Shown here in pieces: positions 61,074 to 64,000 of a stretch of DNA of 64,000 nucleotides; position 1 is the first letter of the stretch, and each line of letters starts with the position of its first letter. The notes beneath the pieces are model-generated. The model did not search any database. It was not told where the DNA came from and saw nothing but the letters and a program-made list of their open reading frames with translations. The position numbers and the translations under genes are program-made. Origin of the DNA: Medicago truncatula (Eukaryota; Streptophyta; Magnoliopsida; Fabales; Fabaceae); assembly GCF_003473485.1 (NCBI RefSeq), contig NC_053045.1, positions 24,650,494 through 24,714,493 on the forward strand, given 5' to 3'.

Positions 61074-61370
61074 CTAACCAAGAAGAAGATCAGGTAGATT
61101 AAACACACAATGTTTTGTAGACTCACCATCAATAGGATTAAAGAAAAGGTAAATGTGCGACCCATCTTCGATTCCCCAATCAACAAGAGATTCCTTTTCT
61201 TCATCTTTGGTCGTCATAGGGCAACAATCAGCATCAAGAATGAGAATCATACGGTCACAAGGGAGTTTCACCTGGGCCTCAATTTCCCTTTTTAGATCTT
61301 CAACCGTGGCATCATTCCCCACTTGGACATAGAATAGTGTTCCTGTTAAATTCTCTATAACAACCTTCAT
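61074..61370 (-). CDS. Small ubiquitin-like domain protein
   Basis: Intronless frame of 98 residues from ATG 61370 (MKVVIENLTGTLFYVQV); the frame is open to an ATG at 61394 (106 residues), but the shorter start gives the normal beginning of the fold. It shows the ubiquitin pattern: a beta-hairpin (KVVIENLTGTLFYVQV), ATVEDLKREIEAQVKLPCDR as first helix, MILIL, and a final strand (GSHIYLFF). An insertion with DADCCPMTTKDEEKES replaces the central loop. There is no C-terminal Gly-Gly end, so it should not be conjugated. Similar short proteins with a diverged domain are common in plants. Function unknown. It could be a decayed copy of a larger gene, but the frame is intact. Confidence 0.6.
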   Translation of the reverse strand: MKVVIENLTGTLFYVQVGNDATVEDLKREIEAQVKLPCDRMILILDADCCPMTTKDEEKESLVDWGIEDGSHIYLFFNPIDGESTKHCVFNLPDLLLG

Positions 61371-62004
61371 GGTAATGTACATAAACATAAACAACTAGTG
61401 TTTTAGTAGTTTCCATTTTTACAATGTTGGTTTTAACCTATAAAGGAATGATATTGAATAGGGAAAGGAGAGGTGTAAGGTGTTAGAGTTGGAGTAACAC
61501 ACAAATGTTGAAGGGTGTTGTTCTGTTCATGTGGGCTGCATTCTCGGGAGTTAGTTTGTGCGTATTGAATTGAATGAATATACTAAATTTAGTATGACCA
61601 AATTGTCCATACATCCTTTTTGTACCTTAGAAAATTTAGGCGAGGTGGACCCCAAAGATGACAGGATTGAGACAAACTCGCCAACGGGATTCCTTACATT
61701 GAGAGTGAGAATTGAATTCACACGCTTGCGTGTATGCGTCAACTCTTATTCTAAACCTCGTTATATTATAATTAATATAAATTTAGTGGACTAGTCCTTG
61801 TTCGCACTTTAAATGTGGTACTCACAAGTGGATTGTAGAATTAAACCCCTTAAATTAGTCGATCGTTGGACTGGATATTGAGTTTTCAAAAAATTAATAT
61901 TAATTATAGGGCAAATAACATCGACATACATTAAGGTTTCTTTAAACGACACAAACAACTCCTCTAGTTTTGTAGTAGAAACCAACATCCATTAAAATCT
62001 CTTA

Positions 62005-62394
62005 GGTTTTGTTTGGGAGTTTAGAGGGGAGAGGAGGGGAGGGTTTGGGAAAAAAGGAAGGAGCAAGTGGAAGAAATAGAAGACATTGGGAGGAGAGGGC
62101 TTTGGAGGTTAATTTTTTACTCATAATAAAAAATATCCCTCATTTGGGGGAACTAAAAAATTGTATTGGGGAAGGGTCTTGGGGAATTATGGAGGGTTTA
62201 TATGAATTTTTCAAATTTAATCTATGTTGTTATAATATTCTTAAAATTAAAAAGATATTAATTATAAGTATTAGTTTATCATTCTCTAAAAAATAGCTCT
62301 TTCAAAAAATGTGAATTTTTTGTCCATTTTTCTATATATTTCCAATACCCCAAAGCCCTCCCCTCCCTTCCCATCCAAACTCCCAAACAAAACC
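62005..62394. mobile_element. PIF/Harbinger-like MITE
   Basis: 390 bp, ends GGTTTTGTTTGGGAGTTT and the inverted copy, TTA on both sides (62002-62004, 62395-62397). Subterminal GGAGGGGAGGG/CCCTCCCC words. Confidence 0.75.
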
Positions 62395-62488
62395 TTAAAA
62401 TTGATGGATACCTCCTTGGGGGTGGTGGGTGTTGTTTTATGATGGTTCATTATATCAATGGGTTGTCTTCAGGTGAGTTTTATTTTAA

Positions 62489-62675
62489 GGGAAATGCTAA
62501 CCGGTGCCCCCGGGGCACGGATTAAGGGTATGAAAAAGGAAATTATATAGTAGTTAATGCATTGAAATTGTGTAATTAATTTATAATAATGTCAAAAACA
62601 GTTTCCTTTTATGGTAATAATTCTATTTTATGGTATTCTTAACCAGTGCCCCGGGGGCACCGGTTAGCAGGACCC
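62489..62675. mobile_element. Mutator-like MITE with GGTGCCCCCGGGGCAC palindromes
   Basis: 187 bp, ends GGGAAATGCTAACCGGTGCC and, inverted, GGGTCCTGCTAACCGGTGCC. Perfect 9-bp repeat TTATTTTAA (62480-62488, 62676-62684). Same family as 28882-29056. Confidence 0.85.
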
Positions 62676-62684
62676 TTATTTTAA

Positions 62685-63780
62685 TAGCAAATGTTACTAA
62701 TTAGTTGTTATATTATATTTTTCTTTCTTTCGTTTAAGTTTGAAATCATAACTTTGAATTATTTATCCCTTAATTTAAATTTTAAACCAGTTGAGTTAAA
62801 CAACCCCCTATTTAAGTTTTAGTTATGTTTTATATTTATGAAAAAATTATAATATAAAACAAAATTAGTACTATATCAGAATATTTCTCTTATTTTTCAA
62901 CATAATAAAATATGACTTTTTTCCAACAAAAAAAAAACTTCATTTTTTCAACCAGTAAAATAAGAACAGCACGATCAAAATCATCATACGTCATAACATT
63001 CTTTTTTTCATATTTTGAATTCGATACAAGTGATTAAAATAGCAGACACTCACTAAAGATATATATTGAACTTCCATAAAAAAAGATATATATTGAACTA
63101 ATCAAAATTGAAATCCTAACAACCAAACTAAATTCCATCGCATATGGTAAATGATCAATATAGTTCGAGATCCACAACCTTCGATTTCATCCAACTACAA
63201 TAAAATGACATTTGCATGTGATTGTTCAAATTGACTATAAATAATCTTTGAGATGATCAATTTCGTCACATATTGACAAGATATCTGCGAGGTTGAGAGA
63301 TACTAAACTTAGTGATAGCCATCATAAGCCCTTTAATCAAGATATAGTACCTATGGAACAAGCTCTTTTCAAGCAATTCAACAAAGATACAAGGTGAAAA
63401 CTTTAAGCAAAATAAGGAATACAAAACAAAACACATACAATGAAACAAAAATAAACACTACCAAAATAGTTCTGATGCAATATTTCTTTGGTGGCCAATT
63501 TATGTTTACACTAATGTCATATTATCACTCTTTTATGTTTATGACGTGTCCATATTATGTTCAATCTTTTTATGTCCATTTTATGTTAAAGAAATGTCAA
63601 AAACATGTCATAATTATATCCATTAAAGACCAAAAACAAAAAGAAAAATTTCGTGAAAATTAAAACATTTTATGTTTAGGAACTAAAATCAAAATTTGCT
63701 ACATCCTCCGATCACTATTATAAGCAAAACTTTGCATTATAGATTCATTCATTTAATAATGTATGTGGTCGTTAGACCAA
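62685..63780. other. AT-rich intergenic stretch
   Basis: No gene recognised. A decayed SINE-like A/B box pair may lie on the minus strand at 62745-62810. Confidence 0.35.
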
Positions 63781-63784
63781 AAAT

Positions 63785-64000
63785 GAATGACCTGATTATA
63801 TATTAACGGCCAATCGTCTAGAAAAGAGAAGGTTCCATCGGAACAATTATTTATTGCTATTTCAGGATACCTGGTCTCGTTTTTTCACTTTTAAAAAAAA
63901 ACGTGTGGGGATAAATGACAAAAAGATATTGGAACATAATTTTTGAAGCGATGATGGAAGCTGGAGTTCATTTTGGCCATGATACTCAGAAATGGAATCC
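63785..64000 (+). pseudogene. rps2: Plastid-derived insertion with start of rps2 (continues off-window)
   Basis: From ATG 63915 the frame reads [17 protein letters not shown] and VHFGHDTQKWN, clearly the N terminus of plastid ribosomal protein S2 (usual plastid start [20 protein letters not shown]). The ~130 bases before it resemble a plastid intergenic leader. It is surrounded by nuclear repeat DNA, so it is a plastid-to-nucleus transfer (NUPT). Substitutions (NL to IF, E to A, G to D, R to Q) suggest it is old and decaying. The left boundary is a guess. Confidence 0.75.

Noticed and set aside
62745..62810. Further SINE-like relics here and at 34900-34960 and 35125-35190
   Set aside because: Only partial A or B boxes with many changes; not enough to call elements with confidence.

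Overview
The window looks like nuclear DNA of a dicot plant, most likely a legume close to Medicago or Trifolium. That placement is an inference from general sequence character, not from a search. It is AT-rich, its genes have introns, and most of the space is transposable-element debris. Three genes are well supported. The first is a CCCH zinc-finger protein gene of 11 coding exons (20752-32099, +). The second is a TraB-family gene of 9 exons (35582-41314, +). The third is a secreted class III peroxidase gene of 4 exons (52129-53787, -). I rebuilt each gene by hand from reading frame, splice sites and phase, and all junctions keep frame. Two single-exon genes are less certain: an unrecognised 511-residue Asn/Gln/Pro/Ser-rich protein (6938-8473, -) and a small ubiquitin-like protein (61074-61370, -).

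The most interesting locus lies just beyond the TraB gene. At 44431-44859 on the minus strand there are three box C/D snoRNAs in a row. Each has terminal stems, C and D boxes, and guide stretches that match plant rRNA segments I recall. Upstream is a promoter-like block with a TATA box, a telo-box and TGGGCY elements. It looks like a polycistronic snoRNA gene.

Repeats, left to right: a long LTR of a TGTAAC...GTTACA family (A, 1-2638); a SINE; a 1.4-kb fold-back element full of palindromes (3991-5371); tandem repeats; solo LTR B (10688-12699, -); solo LTR C (13575-15674, +) and a copia-like solo LTR (15694-16374), both inserted in an RNase H-like LINE fragment; nested PIF/Harbinger-like MITEs (17980-19879); several Mutator-like MITEs and a LINE-derived insertion inside introns of the CCCH gene; another 1.4-kb inverted-repeat element (33370-34761); a LINE relic in TraB intron 1; a LINE 3' end split by solo LTR E (46870-50155, -); more MITEs; and a decayed DUF4283/RNase H pseudogene (about 58770-60530, -). 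The right edge enters a plastid-derived insertion that begins with rps2.

Many insertions were delimited by target-site duplications read directly from the sequence. These are 5 bp for solo LTRs, 9 bp for Mutator-like elements, TTA/TAA for PIF/Harbinger-like elements and 15-16 bp for the SINE and the LINE-derived element. Four LTR copies share a 14-bp landmark next to variable tandem cassettes, and they carry GC-rich palindromic words that resemble words in unrelated element families here.
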